A stretch of 64,000 nt of DNA, taken from contig NZ_CATNVD010000010.1 of NCBI RefSeq assembly GCF_951230155.1, positions 100,841-164,840 of the forward strand, read 5' to 3'. This stretch comes from Parablautia sp. Marseille-Q6255. GTDB lineage: Bacteria > Bacillota > Clostridia > Lachnospirales > Lachnospiraceae. The translations under genes and the position numbers were made by a program. Shown piece after piece: positions 62,845-64,000 of the stretch. Below the pieces are notes generated by a model, which was given only the letters and a program-made list of their open reading frames with translations, made no database searches and had not been told where the DNA came from. Position 1 is the stretch's first letter. The number at the start of each line of letters is the position of its first letter.

Positions 62845-62881
62845 AAAAGTACAGCCATTCCGCTTACTGTGCTGTACTTTT
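62845..62881. terminator. Terminator after the phosphatidyltransferase gene
   Basis: AAAAGTACAGC (62845-62855) pairs perfectly with GCTGTACTTTT (62871-62881). It lies 41 nt after the stop of the minus-strand gene, and the A/T arms suit either direction. Confidence 0.82.
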
Positions 62882-62921
62882 CTAATTCTTATCCAATTCT
62901 TATATCTGATTTGTACCGAAA

Positions 62922-63476
62922 TCACTTCGCCATCTCCCGAAATTCGAAAGCATATAAAACCAGAACGACTGCCATGACCACCATTTCTCCTAAAATCAGC
63001 CCATCTGCTATTACAGGAGAAATTTCAGGTATTAAGACCAATACGCCTAAAATTACAAATAACGTGGCAGTACATACTTTTCCATACCATTTTGCCCCAT
63101 CCAGCTTCTTGCCGCGCCGCAGATTGACCAGTCCCATTACAGCCATAAATCCTTCCTTAACTGCCATTAATGCTACAAGCCACACCATACGTTTATATCT
63201 GGCACACAGGCATAATGCTATAGCAGCATGAGTCAGCTTGTCTGCAAGAGGATCAATAAATTTTCCAAGCTCTGTAACCATATTAAATTTGCGGGCCACT
63301 TTACCATCAAAAAGATCTGTGATCGTGGATACCAGAACAATTCCCGCAGCAAGATAATAATCTTTCATACTCTCTGCATTCAAATAAACGATACAAAAAA
63401 CCGGTATCAGCAGAATACGGAAATAACACATACAATTGGGGATAGACCATATTTCCTCTTTTTTTATTTTTCCCAT
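62922..63476 (-). CDS. CDP-alcohol phosphatidyltransferase (PgsA-like)
   Basis: A 184-residue membrane enzyme with about five helices. The CDP-alcohol motif DLFDGKVARKFNMVTELGKFIDPLADK fits the D-x2-D-G-x2-A-R-x8-G-x3-D-x3-D signature, with all catalytic aspartates. It starts with a PN segment (SIPNCMCYFRILLIP) typical of phosphatidylglycerophosphate synthase. It transfers a phosphatidyl group from CDP-diacylglycerol to glycerol-3-phosphate or a related alcohol. The short length and standalone position leave cardiolipin synthase of the PgsA type possible. The ribosome-binding site is weak. Confidence 0.9.
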   Translation of the reverse strand: MGKIKKEEIWSIPNCMCYFRILLIPVFCIVYLNAESMKDYYLAAGIVLVSTITDLFDGKVARKFNMVTELGKFIDPLADKLTHAAIALCLCARYKRMVWLVALMAVKEGFMAVMGLVNLRRGKKLDGAKWYGKVCTATLFVILGVLVLIPEISPVIADGLILGEMVVMAVVLVLYAFEFREMAK

Positions 63477-63531
63477 TTTTTACACACTCTCTTTCTTTGT
63501 ATGATCTGCTTTGTAATTGTTTTCAATAACT

Positions 63532-63557
63532 GAAAAAAGCACCGCTTACGCGATGCT
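63532..63557 (-). terminator. Terminator of the rRNA operon
   Basis: AGCACCGC (63538-63545) pairs with GCGATGCT (63550-63557) around TTAC, including one G-T pair. The minus strand continues TTTTTTC, a good intrinsic terminator. Confidence 0.85.
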
Positions 63558-63671
63558 CCCCACATACCTTCAAAACCACATACAGAATATCATATCTTTC
63601 CGATCTTTACAAGTCTTTTTTACCCTTCCGATTGCTTCGATCAGCGTCTTTCCGAAAGTCGGATATCTCGA

Positions 63672-63713
63672 AAAATGCTCCGCATTTTCCTTCGATACCT
63701 TTGCTCCGCAAAG
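63672..63713. repeat. Twin hairpins with identical triloops in the 23S trailer
   Basis: AAAATGC-TCC-GCATTTT (63672-63688) and CTTTGC-TCC-GCAAAG (63699-63713) are perfect stems that share the sequence TGC-TCC-GCA at the apex. They lie in the 265-nt transcribed trailer between the 23S end and the operon terminator. The trailer shows no 5S rRNA or tRNA. Confidence 0.8.
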
Positions 63714-63796
63714 CTATGTGTCTACGCTCTCCCGTCCGGAACCACTTTGTGCTTCCTTCCGCTCTCGCGTACCCACATCCGCCTTTCTCCGTCTTT

Positions 63797-64000
63797 GGAT
63801 AAGCTTGCGACCTATTAGTAGCAGTCAGCTCCATGTGTTACCACACTTCCACCTCTGCCCTATCTACCTCGTGTTCTTCAAGGGGTCTTGGGATATCTCA
63901 TCTTGAGGGGGGCTTCACGCTTAGATGCCTTCAGCGTTTATCCCTGCCCGACTTGGCTACCCGGCCATGGTCTTGGCAAACCAACCGGTGCACCAGAGGT
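63797..64000 (-). rRNA. 23S ribosomal RNA, 3' end (cut by window edge)
   Basis: The minus strand reads as the conserved 3' domain of bacterial 23S rRNA, including GCCGGGTAGCCAAGTCGGGC, GCTGAAGGCATCTAAGCG and the terminal TACTAATAGGTCG region. The 3' end is placed at 63797 by analogy with the helix-1 strand (GCTTATCC in place of the usual GACTTAACC). About 200 of some 2900 nt are inside the window. Confidence 0.93.

Noticed and set aside
63517..63906. Open frames over the 23S end and trailer
   Set aside because: They overlap conserved 23S rRNA sequence and its terminator, so they are not coding.

Overview
The window looks like a chromosomal segment of an anaerobic, endospore-forming Firmicute, most likely a gut Lachnospiraceae. 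The reasons are a SpoVAF/GerA-type spore protein, clostridial sigma-A promoters and ribosome-binding sites, meso-diaminopimelate dehydrogenase, an acyl-CoA-dehydratase-activase giant protein, PTS and ABC sugar uptake under LacI/GntR regulators, and the sequence of the 23S rRNA end. The genus cannot be fixed from the sequence alone.

Layout. 1-9.3 kb is housekeeping: partial tgt (minus), a 1409-residue HgdC/HgdB-like protein, a stand-alone hisH-hisF pair, a GNAT acetyltransferase, ung, and a split ThrE-type exporter. 9.5-19.1 kb (minus) is a sugar locus: GH78 alpha-L-rhamnosidase, ribose-type ABC transporter (ATPase, permease, binding protein), Gfo/Idh/MocA oxidoreductase, Zn polyol dehydrogenase, and its LacI regulator. 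Three copies of one palindromic operator lie in this locus. 19.3-32.2 kb (minus) is a large catabolic operon with its own LacI regulator and operator set: M29/NicX-like metalloenzyme, class V PLP enzyme, complete Liv-type ABC transporter, AroE-like dehydrogenase, xylose-isomerase-like TIM barrel, beta-propeller protein, and LyxK-like FGGY kinase. I cannot match this combination to a described pathway, so it is the main candidate for an undescribed system.

32.5-39.4 kb holds cell-envelope and spore genes: two NodB-type deacetylases, a PyrE-like phosphoribosyltransferase, a sirtuin-fold protein lacking the catalytic His, a cytosolic C40 peptidase, and spoVAF with a structured leader. 39.4-43.2 kb is class Ia ribonucleotide reductase (nrdA, nrdB). 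43.2-44.9 kb is an IS30-family element flanked by an unusually long direct repeat. 45.1-51.2 kb has an M32 carboxypeptidase and a complete trehalose PTS locus (treC, treP, treR) with three well-placed operators between divergent promoters.

51.4-56.2 kb (minus) is an unrecognised six-gene envelope operon: two membrane proteins, two lipoproteins, a PH-like protein and a DUF2185/Imm33-like protein. 56.2-58.4 kb is mobile-element debris: transposase remnants, a TetR gene with its operator, and a frameshifted alpha/beta hydrolase whose 3' end is fused to the tail of a Tn916-type 'cysteine-rich KTR' protein. 58.4-64 kb has ddh, an IS110-family element with a bridge-RNA-like leader, a transglutaminase-like protein, a PgsA-type phosphatidyltransferase, and the 3' end of a 23S rRNA gene (minus). 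No 5S gene is visible between the 23S gene and the operon terminator.

Gene starts were chosen by ribosome-binding-site spacing. All functional calls are by eye from motifs and family resemblance, with no database search. No CRISPR array or tRNA gene was seen.
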